In this document: in pieces, positions 8,378-17,737 of the stretch
Position numbering within the stretch: position 1 is the first letter of the stretch
Layout of the letters: each line of letters begins with the position of its first letter
From: Burkholderia sp. OK233
Lineage (GTDB): Bacteria > Pseudomonadota > Gammaproteobacteria > Burkholderiales > Burkholderiaceae
DNA: 64,000 nt
Assembly: GCF_900230185.1 (NCBI RefSeq)
Contig: NZ_OCSR01000002.1
Location: 372,001-436,000 of the forward strand
Direction: 5' to 3'
Notes under the pieces: model-generated
The model's database searches: none
Told to the model about the DNA's origin: nothing
Seen by the model: the letters and a program-made list of their open reading frames with translations, nothing else
Position numbers and translations under genes: made by a program

Positions 8378-9544
8378 TTAAGCAGCGCCGATGTGGCGCA
8401 TGAGGCGCGTCTTCACATCGGGCGGGGTGATAGTGGGACGCGGCAGGCCATCGGGCGTACCGCGGCGAATCGCCAGGCGCGCGAAGCGCGGACCATGGGG
8501 CGACGGCGCTGTTTCGAACAGTTCGTCGATCACGTTGAGGTCGTCGCTTTCGACCGCCGACGCGTAACCGCACGCCGCGACGACACCCGCAAACGATACT
8601 TGCGACGATACTGTCGCCTGGCCGCCAGTCGAGTCGTGCGCGCCGTTATCGAGCAGCACGTGCGTGAGATTCGACGGGCCGTACGCGCCGAGCGTCGCGA
8701 ACGCGCCCATGCGCATCAGCGCGGCGCCGTCGCCGTCGAGTGCGACCACGTGCAGGTCGGGACGCGCAAGCGCAAGACCCAGCGCGAACGGCGTCACGCA
8801 ACCCATCGAGCCGACCATGTACAACTGGTTGGCCCGGTCGTCGATGGCATAGAGCTCGCGCCCGCAAAAACCGGTCGACGCGAGCACCACCGTCGATTCG
8901 AGCGGCGTGTGCGCGATGACTTTCTGCAGCGCGTCATAACGCGAAGCCAATTCATTCGCGGCGACGTTCCTGAACTGCGAACGCGGCGCTACCGGGACGC
9001 GGCGAGCGCCGGCGGCGCCTTCTTTCAACTCGTACGGCGCCACGCTGCCCTTTTTCATCACGAGCGCGTACGGCCGGCCGGTTTCATCCATGTGAGCAAT
9101 CGCGCGATCCAACGCCGGGCCGATCGCGTCGGCTTCGGTCGGGAAGGTCTCCCACGGAATCTCCATCGTATCGAGCATCGCGGGCGTGACGGGGCCCATC
9201 AGCGCGTGCTGCGGTTCGTCCGCAACGCCGGGTTGCCCGCGCCACGTCACGATCAGCAACTGCGGCAGACGGAAAGTCCACGTGAGCGAGGTCAGCGGAC
9301 TCACGGCATTGCCGAGGCCGGAGTTCTGCATCATCGTGATGCCGCGCCGGCCGTTCTGCGCACCGAGCGTGACGCCCGCGATCAACGCAACCGCATCGCC
9401 TTCATTCGCCGCCGAGACGTAATGCAGCGATTCGTCCTGCAACACGTAGTTGATGAACGGCGTCAGATACGAGCACGGTACACCTGCATACCAGTCGAAG
9501 CCGCGTTCACGCGCCGCCTCGACGAACTGTGCTGCCTCGATCAT
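8378..9544 (-). CDS. aepY: Phosphonopyruvate decarboxylase
   Basis: A 388-residue thiamine-diphosphate enzyme. The N-terminal half has [15 protein letters not shown] and the [11 protein letters not shown] segment with the TPP-activating Glu. The C-terminal half has the TPP/Mg motif starting [10 protein letters not shown] and ending near [13 protein letters not shown]. It decarboxylates phosphonopyruvate to phosphonoacetaldehyde, the step that makes phosphonate synthesis irreversible. Its ATG overlaps the stop of the PEP mutase gene (ATGA at 9541-9544), so the two are translationally coupled. Confidence 0.93.
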   Translation of the reverse strand: MIEAAQFVEAARERGFDWYAGVPCSYLTPFINYVLQDESLHYVSAANEGDAVALIAGVTLGAQNGRRGITMMQNSGLGNAVSPLTSLTWTFRLPQLLIVTWRGQPGVADEPQHALMGPVTPAMLDTMEIPWETFPTEADAIGPALDRAIAHMDETGRPYALVMKKGSVAPYELKEGAAGARRVPVAPRSQFRNVAANELASRYDALQKVIAHTPLESTVVLASTGFCGRELYAIDDRANQLYMVGSMGCVTPFALGLALARPDLHVVALDGDGAALMRMGAFATLGAYGPSNLTHVLLDNGAHDSTGGQATVSSQVSFAGVVAACGYASAVESDDLNVIDELFETAPSPHGPRFARLAIRRGTPDGLPRPTITPPDVKTRLMRHIGAA

Positions 9545-11277
9545 TGCGCGGCTCCGCTGGCTGCGTCCTTCCGGTTTTCGGCCGCCGCCGCGAACGGCGC
9601 TTGTGCATGCGCGAAATCGCCGGCACGACGGAAGTCTTCCAGATCGTTCACACCGCGCCAGTGGCCATGCACGTATTGCACTTCGATCGATTCACCCGCT
9701 TCGATCAGCGCGTTCAGCAGCGCGGGCATATCGAGCGAATCGAAATCCGGGCGCGCCTGCAGTTTGCCAACTACCGCTTGCAAACGCTCACGCCCCTCGC
9801 CGCGTACATTCAGCAGACCGACCCAGCGGCCATGCGGCGTTTGCGAAGCGATGACCGACGAGGCCTCCTGCCCGCTCGACACATGACGCAGCGTGACCTT
9901 GTTGCCGAACAGCCCGCGATCGTCGGCTGCCGAGCACCATGCGAAGTCACGCACGCTGGCGTTTTCCGCATCGGTCAGCGACGAATCGACCACCACGCTG
10001 AACGCGGCTTCGCTCTCGACCAGGTCGCGCAGAATGTAGCTGCGGAACAGCAGGTCGCCGTAGGAGATGACCGTATCGCCCGCGAGCTTGTCGCCCGCGA
10101 CCCGGTCGACTGCGCAGGCGAGCGACGCCAGTTCGCCGGTTTGCGCGTGACGTTCGTTGACGACCAGCTTGATGCCGGCCGTATCGATCGCATCGGCGCG
10201 ATAACCGCCGACCACGGTGATGTCATTGACGCTCTGCTTTTTGAACGCATCGATGAGCCAGCGCAACAGCGGCTTGCCCGCGATCGGCAGCATGACTTTC
10301 GGACGATCTTCGGTGACGGCTTCGAGGCCCTTGCCGCGGCTTGCCGCGAGCACGATGGCGGAGCCCGCCAAGCGTCCGCTCGACAGATAGCGGTCTTCGG
10401 CTTCCGAGTATTCGTCGGCGTCTTGCAGACGGAAGATTTCGTTGACGGCGGCGATGCTGTCTTCGACGTTGACGAGTGTTTCGCTCGAATGAATTTCTTT
10501 GGCGACGGCCTGCATGGCCGAGGTCGCCGCGCGGATCAGATGATTTGCCCAGATAACCGTGCTGATGCCGGCTTCGCGGAACACTTCGGTGGGCGTGCTG
10601 TAGTACTTGGTCGGCACGATGACGAGCGGCCCGCGGCCAGCCCACTCGCGCGCGAACTCGAGGATTTCATCGGGACGCGAGAGCTTGCTGTGAATCAGGA
10701 TCGCGTCGGCGCCTGCTTGCCGATAGGCTTCCGCGCGACGCAGTGCCTCGTCCATCCCCCAGCCGGCGATCAGTGCTTCGACGCGCGCGACGATCGAGAA
10801 ATTTTCATCCGACTGCGAGTCTTTACCTGCTTTGATCTTGCCGCAGAACTCGTCCATATCGGCGAGCGGCTGCGCTTCGCCGTTGATGAAGCTATTCGTT
10901 TTCGGGAATTGCTTGTCTTCGATGCAAACGCCGGCGATGCCGCGTTGTTCGAGCTTGCGCACGAGACGTCGCACGTTGTTGAAGTTACCGTAGCCGGTGT
11001 CGCCATCGAGGAGGATGGGCAGATCACTGGCGTCGGCCATGAATTCGAGGTTGTCGACGACTTGCGTCCAGCTGGCTTCGTTGTTGTCGCGCACGCCGAA
11101 TTGGGCGGAGATCGCGAGACCCGAACCCCAGATCGCCTTGAAGCCGGCTTCACGGACGATACGGGCGGAGAGACCGTTGTGGGCCTCCATCATGAATTCG
11201 AGTTCGTTGCTGACGAGCATCTGGCGCAGACGCGCACTGCGGGAAGCGGAGACGAAAGCAGGTTCGCGGGCGTTCAT
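9541..11277 (-). CDS. aepX: Phosphoenolpyruvate mutase fused to a nucleotidyltransferase domain
   Basis: A 578-residue bifunctional protein. Residues 1 to about 300 form a PEP mutase/isocitrate-lyase-type barrel, with [13 protein letters not shown] and the signature [11 protein letters not shown]. From about residue 325 there is an NTP-transferase domain ([18 protein letters not shown], then LPIAGKPLL). The first domain rearranges PEP to phosphonopyruvate. The second would activate the end product, by analogy with CTP:phosphonoalkyl cytidylyltransferases, giving CMP-AEP for transfer to a glycan or lipid; that role is inferred. The ATG at 11277 has AGGAG 9 bases upstream. It is the first gene of the three-gene operon. 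Confidence 0.92.
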   Translation of the reverse strand: MNAREPAFVSASRSARLRQMLVSNELEFMMEAHNGLSARIVREAGFKAIWGSGLAISAQFGVRDNNEASWTQVVDNLEFMADASDLPILLDGDTGYGNFNNVRRLVRKLEQRGIAGVCIEDKQFPKTNSFINGEAQPLADMDEFCGKIKAGKDSQSDENFSIVARVEALIAGWGMDEALRRAEAYRQAGADAILIHSKLSRPDEILEFAREWAGRGPLVIVPTKYYSTPTEVFREAGISTVIWANHLIRAATSAMQAVAKEIHSSETLVNVEDSIAAVNEIFRLQDADEYSEAEDRYLSSGRLAGSAIVLAASRGKGLEAVTEDRPKVMLPIAGKPLLRWLIDAFKKQSVNDITVVGGYRADAIDTAGIKLVVNERHAQTGELASLACAVDRVAGDKLAGDTVISYGDLLFRSYILRDLVESEAAFSVVVDSSLTDAENASVRDFAWCSAADDRGLFGNKVTLRHVSSGQEASSVIASQTPHGRWVGLLNVRGEGRERLQAVVGKLQARPDFDSLDMPALLNALIEAGESIEVQYVHGHWRGVNDLEDFRRAGDFAHAQAPFAAAAENRKDAASGAAQ

Positions 11278-11625
11278 TTTCTTTTACTCCTGATGGCGGG
11301 CTTATTGATGCTCTTTTTTTGCCCGGCTGGTGCTGGAAAATGGCGACTATAGCTGAAATCGTTTTTATTCGGCGTTGGAGTGGTATTGCGGTTTTTGTGA
11401 TGTTGCTATTAAGTGGGGAAATGTGTTGTTTTTTGCATTTCATGCAATGGTGATTGGGTTTGGATTTTTTTGGCGTTATGTGGAGGAATGTGATTGGGCC
11501 CTGCGGGGCTTGGGGTTTGGGGTCGCTTTTTCGTTTTTCTTATTTGATTTTGTTTTTGGTCTTTTTGTATTTTCTTTGTTTATTTTTTGATTCTGTATTA
11601 ATTAAGTTATTGGGGTATTAGAGTC
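11278..11625. other. AT-rich leader of the AEP operon, no convincing gene
   Basis: Nearly 350 bases of T/G-rich, low-complexity sequence (runs such as TTTTTTG and TTTTCTTTG on the plus strand), strikingly different from the high-GC genes nearby. Read in the direction of the AEP operon it is A/C-rich and G-poor. The only open frame (11375-11590, plus) encodes a Phe-rich product typical of T-rich junk. It probably holds the operon promoter, but I cannot name a -35/-10 pair with confidence. Confidence 0.5.
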
Positions 11626-11663
11626 TGCCCCTGTGCGGGGCAATGCTCTCAACTTAAGCCCCA
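11626..11663. repeat. Left terminal inverted repeat of the IS
   Basis: 38 bp, perfectly complementary to 12984-13021. A further partial copy of its GCATTGCCCC segment occurs inside the element at 11681-11690. Confidence 0.92.
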
Positions 11664-11808
11664 AAGAGCTTGTAAACGAGGCATTGCCCCTGTAAACTTC
11701 ATCGCATAGCTCACTGATAAGTCAACGATATGAACTCAAATACCAGCGTCCTCGCGGCTTCTGGCTGAGTTCTCCGATTTCCTGCTCGATCCGGCGCTCG
11801 CCGATCGC

Positions 11809-12978
11809 GTGCGTCGTTCTCCCACCGCCTTTACCCGCAATCGCACACTGACCTTGCCGCGCATGGCCGCGCTGATGATGTCTGGCATGTGCGCCAGCGT
11901 GCAGACCGAACTTGACGCGCTATTCGGCGCACTGGGAAGCCGCGGCGGGCGCACCCGCGCTGTCAGCGCACAGGCCTTCAGCAAGGCGCGACGGGGGCTG
12001 TCTGCCGAACTGTTCGAGCTGGCCCGCGCCCGCCTGATTTCGCTGGCCCAACCCCATATCGATTCGATGCGTTGGCACGGCCTGAGGCTGGTCGCCGCTG
12101 ACGGCAGCCGCCTGCGCGTGGGCACGCGTCGCGGCCATGAACTGCGCGCTGATCACTACGCGTTTGCGCTGTTCCTGCCGGGCTCCGAACTGACCCTGCA
12201 CGCCGCACTTCATCCCGCCGACGGCGGCGAGCGGCAGATGCTGTTCGAAGCCCTCGATGTACTGCAGCCGCATACCGACCTGCTGCTGCTCGATCGCGGC
12301 TATATCGGCAACGCGATGGTGGCGGCGCTCGCACAGCGCGAGATCCCGTTCTGCATGCGCGTCGATGCGCGTAACTGGAAGTGCGTCCGCGCCTTTGCCC
12401 GCAGCGGTAAAGCCGAGCGTGTGGTGACACTGGAGGCGCCCAGCGAGCTGGATGCCCGCGACTATGAACTGGCGCGTACACCGACGACCGTGCGCCTGAT
12501 CCGCGACGTCACGCCGAGCGGTCGCGTGCGTGTGCTGATGACCTCGCTGCTCGATGGCGAGCGTTATCCGGCTGCATCGTTCGGCGCGCTCTATCACCAG
12601 CGCTGGCGGGTCGAAGAAGCGTTCAAACGACTCAAGCACCGACTGCGGCTGGAAGCCGTCACAGGCCTCGATTACCTGGCATTGCAGCAGGACTTCGGCG
12701 CAAAAATCCTTGCCGACAACCTGTGCACATTGCTCAGCGATCTCGATGCGCCGCACGACGACAGACATGCCAGCCGTCCTAACCGGGTGTACGCACTGGG
12801 CGCACTCAAGCCCATCCTCGGCGCGTGCCTTCTGCGCATCCGGCTCTGTCTGGACGGCCTCGCCGGCGTGCTGGAAATGATTCACCAGACCCGATGCCGG
12901 ATACAGCCCTCACGCTCCTATCCAAGGCCACCCAGAAAAGCCAAGCCCCACTTCCATCTCGCGTACAAACTCGCTTGA
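11809..12978 (+). CDS. IS4-family transposase
   Basis: 389 residues from a GTG at 11809. The first catalytic Asp is in LVAADGSRLRVG, the second in LLLLDRGYIGNA, and the YREK block is YHQRWRVEEAFKRLK, which supplies the catalytic Glu. The enzyme cuts and joins the element ends. The same frame is open upstream to 11734 and encodes a plausible N-terminus (LAEFSDFLLDPALADRV). An ATG at 11730 that would suit it is in another frame, ending in a TGA at 11766-11768. I infer a 2-bp loss in the CG run near 11752-11757, which would leave only internal starts. Confidence 0.88.
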   Translation: MRRSPTAFTRNRTLTLPRMAALMMSGMCASVQTELDALFGALGSRGGRTRAVSAQAFSKARRGLSAELFELARARLISLAQPHIDSMRWHGLRLVAADGSRLRVGTRRGHELRADHYAFALFLPGSELTLHAALHPADGGERQMLFEALDVLQPHTDLLLLDRGYIGNAMVAALAQREIPFCMRVDARNWKCVRAFARSGKAERVVTLEAPSELDARDYELARTPTTVRLIRDVTPSGRVRVLMTSLLDGERYPAASFGALYHQRWRVEEAFKRLKHRLRLEAVTGLDYLALQQDFGAKILADNLCTLLSDLDAPHDDRHASRPNRVYALGALKPILGACLLRIRLCLDGLAGVLEMIHQTRCRIQPSRSYPRPPRKAKPHFHLAYKLA

Positions 12979-12983
12979 TGCAG

Positions 12984-13021
12984 TGGGGCTTAAGTTGAGA
13001 GCATTGCCCCGCACAGGGGCA
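12984..13021. repeat. Right terminal inverted repeat of the IS
   Basis: 38 bp, perfectly complementary to 11626-11663; it starts 5 bases after the transposase stop codon. Confidence 0.92.
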
Positions 13022-13255
13022 ACGCTAATAGACCACTAACAAATCAAGGAAAGGCCAACGCCATAAGAACACGGACAAAAAGCGCCGCGCAGGCAAAAAC
13101 ACCAAACAAAATAGTCAGACAAATAAAACAACGGGTTTCCCCTCCCCTGCGGAGCAAAGAAAAACAAGCCGTAAACACAGTCAGCAACAAGCCACTCGCT
13201 GCAAGCGAAAAAGCAAAGAGCGAAAAGCGAAGTGCCTACCCTGACCGACCACCTC

Positions 13256-13285
13256 GCGAAAGCGAAAGCAAAAGCGAAAGCAAAA
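13256..13285 (+). repeat. Five GCRAAA hexamers directly upstream of the MCP gene
   Basis: GCGAAA, GCGAAA, GCAAAA, GCGAAA and GCAAAA follow each other in the 30 bases that end 11 bp before the chemoreceptor ATG; degenerate copies continue back to about 13200. The whole 13022-13296 interval is A/C-rich and holds no gene. No ordinary Shine-Dalgarno is visible in front of 13297. Confidence 0.7.
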
Positions 13286-13296
13286 AGCCCATTGCT

Positions 13297-14841
13297 ATGA
13301 CTCTGAACAAAAAACTAGCCTCAATGATCGCGGTCCTCTGGACCGGCCTGATCCTGATCGGCGGCTTCGGCGCATGGCAAAACCGCGCCTCGATGATCTC
13401 GGACCGCCGCGATCAACTCGTCGCGCTGATCGACCAGGCCAATCACATCGTCAACCGCTACTACACCCTCGCCCAGCAGCACACGATCACCGAAGACGAA
13501 GCCAAAAAGCAGGCGCTCGATACGATAGCCGCCATGCGCTATGGCAAGGACGGCTATATCTCCGTCAACAACTCGCAATCGGTCATGCTGATGCACCCGA
13601 TCAAGCCGGAACTGGTCGGCAAGAACATGGCGCAATTTACCGATTCGGCCGGTAATCATCTGTTCACGGATATCGTCACCGCAGGCAATCACAGCGGCGG
13701 CGGCTATGTCGACTATCTGTGGGCGAAGCCCGGCAGCGATAAACCCGTGGCGAAAACCAGCTTCTCGCTTCACTTCGAGCCGTGGGACTGGTATCTGGTC
13801 ACCGGCATGTACATGGACGACGTGCAGCGCGCGTTCTACGCCAACCTGCTGCGCTGGCTCGTCATTACCTTGACGCTCGGCGCAATCGCCACGACCGTCA
13901 TGCTGCTGGTGTTGCGCAGCATCCGCCGCACGCTCGGCGGCGATCTCGAAGTCGCGGTCGAAGCGACTCAGTTGATGGCGAGCGGCAACCTCGCCACGCG
14001 CGTGCCGCTGCAAGCAAACGACACCGGTGGCAGTCTGCTGCACGCGCTCCACACCATGCAGGCCGGTCTCGTCGATACGGTTTCGCGCGTGCGTCTCGGC
14101 ACCGAAAACATCAATATCGGCGCAACCGAAATCGCCGCCGGCAACACGGATCTGTCGCAACGCACCGAAGAACAGGCTGCGGCGCTCGTCCAAACGGCGT
14201 CGAGCATGGATCAGATGACGGTCAACGTGAAGCAGAACGCGGACAGCGCGCTGCAAGCGGCGCAACTCGCCGGTCAGGCGGCGGATGTGGCCACGCGCGG
14301 CAGCCGCGTCGTCGACGACGTGGTACGCACGATGGGCGAAATCACCAGCAGCTCGCGGCAGATCGGCGACATCATCGGCGTGATCGACGGCATCGCGTTC
14401 CAGACCAACATCCTCGCGCTCAACGCAGCGGTCGAAGCGGCCCGCGCAGGCGAACAGGGACGTGGCTTCGCTGTCGTCGCCGCGGAAGTGCGCAGCCTCG
14501 CGCAGCGCTCGGCCACGGCTGCGAAGGAAATCAAGGCGTTGATCGAAACGTCCACCCATACCGTCGAAGCCGGCGCGTCGCTAGTCGCCAACGCCGGTTC
14601 GACCATGGGCGAGATCGTGCAGTCGGTGCGCCGCGTGAACGAAATCCTCGAGGAAATCAGCAATGCGTCGCGCGAACAGAGCGCGGGCATCGAACAGGTC
14701 AATCGCGCAGTCGGCGAAATGGATCAGGTCACGCAGCAAAATGCCGCGCTCGTCGAAGAAGCCGCCGCCGCGGCCCATTCGCTGAAGGATCAGGTGGGCG
14801 TGTTGCGCGAGGCAATCTCGAGTTTCGCTTTACCGGCCTGA
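13297..14841 (+). CDS. Methyl-accepting chemotaxis protein with periplasmic Cache domain
   Basis: A 514-residue transmembrane receptor. There is one membrane helix at about 9-27, then a periplasmic single-Cache sensor ([12 protein letters not shown] and [13 protein letters not shown] are typical) and a second helix at about 187-207. A HAMP linker and the methyl-accepting domain complete it, with the hairpin tip [20 protein letters not shown]. It senses a small external ligand and controls CheA through CheW; the ligand is not predictable. There is no CheB/CheR-binding pentapeptide at the C-terminus. It is transcribed alone and followed by two hairpin terminators. Confidence 0.95.
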   Translation: MTLNKKLASMIAVLWTGLILIGGFGAWQNRASMISDRRDQLVALIDQANHIVNRYYTLAQQHTITEDEAKKQALDTIAAMRYGKDGYISVNNSQSVMLMHPIKPELVGKNMAQFTDSAGNHLFTDIVTAGNHSGGGYVDYLWAKPGSDKPVAKTSFSLHFEPWDWYLVTGMYMDDVQRAFYANLLRWLVITLTLGAIATTVMLLVLRSIRRTLGGDLEVAVEATQLMASGNLATRVPLQANDTGGSLLHALHTMQAGLVDTVSRVRLGTENINIGATEIAAGNTDLSQRTEEQAAALVQTASSMDQMTVNVKQNADSALQAAQLAGQAADVATRGSRVVDDVVRTMGEITSSSRQIGDIIGVIDGIAFQTNILALNAAVEAARAGEQGRGFAVVAAEVRSLAQRSATAAKEIKALIETSTHTVEAGASLVANAGSTMGEIVQSVRRVNEILEEISNASREQSAGIEQVNRAVGEMDQVTQQNAALVEEAAAAAHSLKDQVGVLREAISSFALPA

Positions 14842-14897
14842 GGCTGCCGGCTCTTTTCAGGCAGCGGGACATAAGCAGAAGAAGCGCAGAAAAAAGA

Positions 14898-14928
14898 AGG
14901 CGCTCAACAGGCAGAGAGCGCCTCTTTA
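14898..14928 (+). terminator. Terminator after the MCP gene
   Basis: AGGCGCTC at 14898-14905 pairs with GAGCGCCT at 14916-14923, followed by CTTT. It lies 57 bases after the MCP stop. Confidence 0.65.
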
Positions 14929-14967
14929 ACACGCCGCGTCGGAGTCGACGCATTAATCGAACGAGCC

Positions 14968-15004
14968 AGCCGCGCGGATTTTTCAAGTCCACGCGGCTTT
15001 TTTG
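14968..15004 (+). terminator. Second terminator after the MCP gene
   Basis: AGCCGCG at 14968-14974 pairs with CGCGGCT at 14992-14998, followed by an unbroken T run to 15003. A classic intrinsic terminator. Confidence 0.8.
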
Positions 15005-15198
15005 TGTTCAGCGAACGCTTGGCGCGCCCGATTCCGCAACCAGGTTAAGCCGAATTTGGCATCGCCGAATTCGGCTTAAGGCATTTTCATCAGCACCCGC
15101 CGCTTCCGATAATGGCCGCTTTCCAATGCGCGCCTCGCGGCAAGCTCCAAGGCGGAGCCTTCCCTCTCGCGAGCGCCGTCCCACCTGGATTCGCCGTC

Positions 15199-15823
15199 AT
15201 GCTGCTCCACCTCCTCTACCTCGTTGCGATCGTCGCCGAAGCCATGTCCGGCGCATTGATGGGCATGCGCCGCGGCATGGACCGCTTCGGCCTGTGCCTC
15301 GTCGGCACCGTCACCGCGCTCGGCGGCGGCACAGTGCGCGACGTGCTGCTCGGCCACTATCCCCTTGCATGGATCTCGCATCCAGATTACGTTCTGATTA
15401 CAATCGGGGGCAGCGGCGGTTGCCGCGGCCAGCGCCAAATGGCTGCGCAACTGGCAACGGCTGTTCGTCACGGTGGACGCGATCGGCCTGATCGCGTTCA
15501 CGGTTATCGGCTGCGACGTCGCCGCGACGCTGGACGTGAGCCCGGCGATCGTCGTGCTGGCCGGCGCGATTACCGGCGTGTGCGGCGGCATGCTGCGCGA
15601 TCTGCTGTGCAATCAGATACCGCTCGTGTTGCGTGAGGAGTTGTACGCCAGCATCGCGCTCGGCGCAGGCGCGCTGTACGTCGCACTACAAGCCTGCGAC
15701 GTGGCACCGGCGCCGGCCTCGATCGTGGTACTGGCAGTCGGTTTCGCAGTGCGCATGCTGGCCGTGCGGTTTCGCTGGCAACTCAAGGTATTCACCGCCG
15801 CCGGTTCGGGCGGCGCAGGCTAA
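15199..15823 (+). pseudogene. TRIC/YadS-like membrane protein gene with a frameshift
   Basis: The first frame gives MLLHLLYLVAIVAEAMSGAL... with GGGTVRDVLLGHYPLAWI; the second frame gives LIAFTVIGCDVAATL... and GGMLRDLLCNQIPLVLR. These are the two halves of a trimeric-intracellular-cation-channel-like (UPF0126) protein of about 207 residues with six to seven helices. The halves join if one G is removed from the GGGGG run at 15406-15410, giving ITIGAAAVAAASAKW across the junction. As written the gene is broken. It could be a real mutation, a phase-variable tract or a sequencing error. The family conducts monovalent cations or small anionic metabolites; the role here is unknown. Confidence 0.8.
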
Positions 15824-15941
15824 TCCCGCTGCACGCCACGCGTGTGGCTTTCGCTCGAGGAGCACGCTCGACAGTCACGCGCAACAGGACATCGGCCTCG
15901 CCGGTTTCTCGCCCTCGCATTGCTGTTCGTTATCCGCACCC

Positions 15942-17690
15942 ATGATCCAAAAGAAGAAATCGCAGTCACACGATCCGTACGCGCCCGTCGCGAAGAATCA
16001 GCTGCTGGCCGCGCGCCTGCCGATGTGGCGTTCGAAACTTGTCGTCCTGCTGGTGTTCGGCGCGTTCGCGTCGCTGGCGGCGCGCGCGTTCTGGGTGCAG
16101 GTGGTCAATCAGGACTTCTACGTCGATCAGGGGCAAAAACGCTATCAGCGCACGCTCGAACTCGATGCGACGCGTGGGCGCATCGTCGACCGCAATGGCT
16201 CGATGCTCGCCGTCAGTCTCGCGACGTACGAGATCTGGGCCTCGCCCAAGCTGCTCGACGAAGCCTCGTTCGCGCCGCTTTCGAAGCTGCTCGACCTACC
16301 GCTGGCGGAACTGCGCCGGCGTCTGAATGGCGATAAAACCTTCGTGCTGCTCAAGCGCCAGGTGGATGCCGACACCGCCGACCACCTCAACAAACTGGGT
16401 CTCGCCGGCATCACGCAGATCGCCGATTCGAAGCGCTTCTATCCCGAAGGCGAATCGGCGGCGCACGTGGTCGGCTTCACGGATATCGAAGACAACGGAC
16501 AGGAGGGCGTCGAACTTGCCGCCAATGAGCAACTGCTCGGCGTGCCGGGCCAGCGCGAAGTAATCCGCGACCGCCTGGGCCGCGTGGTGTCCGAGACCCG
16601 GCCGCTCGTGCCCGCGCAGAACGGCGACACCATCCACCTGACGATCGACCGGCGCATCCAGCAACTCGCCTATGCGCAACTGAAGGACGCCATCGCCAAA
16701 CATCACGCCGAGGCCGGAAGCGTGGTCGTGCTCGATGCGCGCAATGGCGAGATTCTCGCGCTCGCCAACTATCCGAGCTTCGATCCGAACGACCGCGCAC
16801 GGCTCACCGGGCGGCAACTGCGCAATCGCGCGGTCGTCGACACCTTCGAGCCGGGCTCGACGATCAAGCCGGTGGTCGTCGCGCTGTCGATCGACGAGGG
16901 CAAGGTGCGGCCGCAAAGCATCATCGATACCTCACCGGGCTGGTACAAGATCGGCCCGGCGGTGATTCACGACACGTCGAATCACGGCGCGATGACCGTC
17001 GCCGAAGCCGTGCAGAAGTCGAGCAATATCGCGCTCGCCAAACTCGCACTGAATCTGCCCGCTGAAAAGATCTGGAACAAGTATCAGGAATACGGGCTTG
17101 GGTTGAGGCCCGAGTTGACCTTTCCGGGCGTCGCGTCGGGCAAGGTGCGTCCGTACAAGCGCTGGCGTCCGATCGAACAGGCGACCATGGCGTATGGCTA
17201 CGGCCTGTCCACTTCGCTACTGCAGATCGCGCAGGTCTATACCGCCTATGCCGGCGACGGCACCATGCATCACGTGAGTCTGTTGCGGACAGACAAAACC
17301 GCGGACGGGACCGCGACTACGAGTAGCGCGGCACAGACCATCGATAAGGGCCATGCAGTCACAACGCCCGCGACCGCGCGCGCGATCCGCTCGATGCTTG
17401 AAATGGCCACCGGCGCTGGTGGCACAGGACGCGCAGCGGCGGTGGAAGGCTACCGGATCGGCGGCAAAACCGGCACGGCGCGCAAGCAGGTCGGCGCGAC
17501 TTACGCAAAAAACCGTTACCGCGCGCTGTTTGTCGGCATGGCGCCGATGAGCGACCCACGGCTGATCGTCGCCGTGATGATCGATGACCCGGCCGGCAAG
17601 GCGTTTTATGGTGGTACGGTGGCCGGGCCGGTGTTCGGCGCGGTAACGGGTGGAGCGCTGCAATTGCTGGGGGTGCCGCCGGACGCGTGA
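15942..17690 (+). CDS. ftsI: FtsI/PBP2-type peptidoglycan D,D-transpeptidase
   Basis: A 582-residue class B penicillin-binding protein. There is a single membrane helix at about 32-52, then a PBP dimer domain (ATRGRIVDRNGSML), then the transpeptidase domain. The active-site motifs are STIK at 306-309, SSN at 360-362 and KTG at 509-511. It cross-links peptide stems of septal peptidoglycan in the periplasm. It stands alone, outside any division-cell-wall cluster visible here, so it is probably a second copy beside the dcw ftsI; that is inferred. The ATG at 15942 gives a short cytoplasmic tail before the helix. A frame open to 15633 upstream is not used. Confidence 0.9.
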   Translation: MIQKKKSQSHDPYAPVAKNQLLAARLPMWRSKLVVLLVFGAFASLAARAFWVQVVNQDFYVDQGQKRYQRTLELDATRGRIVDRNGSMLAVSLATYEIWASPKLLDEASFAPLSKLLDLPLAELRRRLNGDKTFVLLKRQVDADTADHLNKLGLAGITQIADSKRFYPEGESAAHVVGFTDIEDNGQEGVELAANEQLLGVPGQREVIRDRLGRVVSETRPLVPAQNGDTIHLTIDRRIQQLAYAQLKDAIAKHHAEAGSVVVLDARNGEILALANYPSFDPNDRARLTGRQLRNRAVVDTFEPGSTIKPVVVALSIDEGKVRPQSIIDTSPGWYKIGPAVIHDTSNHGAMTVAEAVQKSSNIALAKLALNLPAEKIWNKYQEYGLGLRPELTFPGVASGKVRPYKRWRPIEQATMAYGYGLSTSLLQIAQVYTAYAGDGTMHHVSLLRTDKTADGTATTSSAAQTIDKGHAVTTPATARAIRSMLEMATGAGGTGRAAAVEGYRIGGKTGTARKQVGATYAKNRYRALFVGMAPMSDPRLIVAVMIDDPAGKAFYGGTVAGPVFGAVTGGALQLLGVPPDA

Positions 17691-17737
17691 GGACTCGCTA
17701 CGCCTTGAATCGCGCCGCGCCGGTCCAGCAACGACAG

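Larger units (their letters stand above)
11626..13021 (+). mobile_element. IS4-family insertion sequence, complete
   Basis: A 1,396-bp element with perfect 38-bp terminal inverted repeats that begin TGCCCCTGTGCGGGGC, at 11626-11663 and 12984-13021. It contains one transposase gene with the DDE and YREK signatures of the IS4 family. I see no clear target-site duplication: the flanks read ...TATTAGAGTC and ACGCTAATAG..., which together look more like an inverted than a direct repeat. It separates the AEP operon from the chemotaxis receptor gene and so sits in a divergent intergenic region without breaking a recognisable gene. Confidence 0.92.

Noticed and set aside
9529-11352. 607-aa plus-strand frame across the PEP mutase gene
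   Set aside because: It is the antisense shadow of aepX; the minus-strand product has full domain matches.
11375-11590. Open frame encoding a Phe-rich hydrophobic 71-aa product
   Set aside because: The composition follows from the T-rich DNA; there is no RBS and no family resemblance.
11616-13031. Target-site duplication around the IS
   Set aside because: TATTAGAG on the left and TAATAGAC on the right are similar but not a clean direct repeat.
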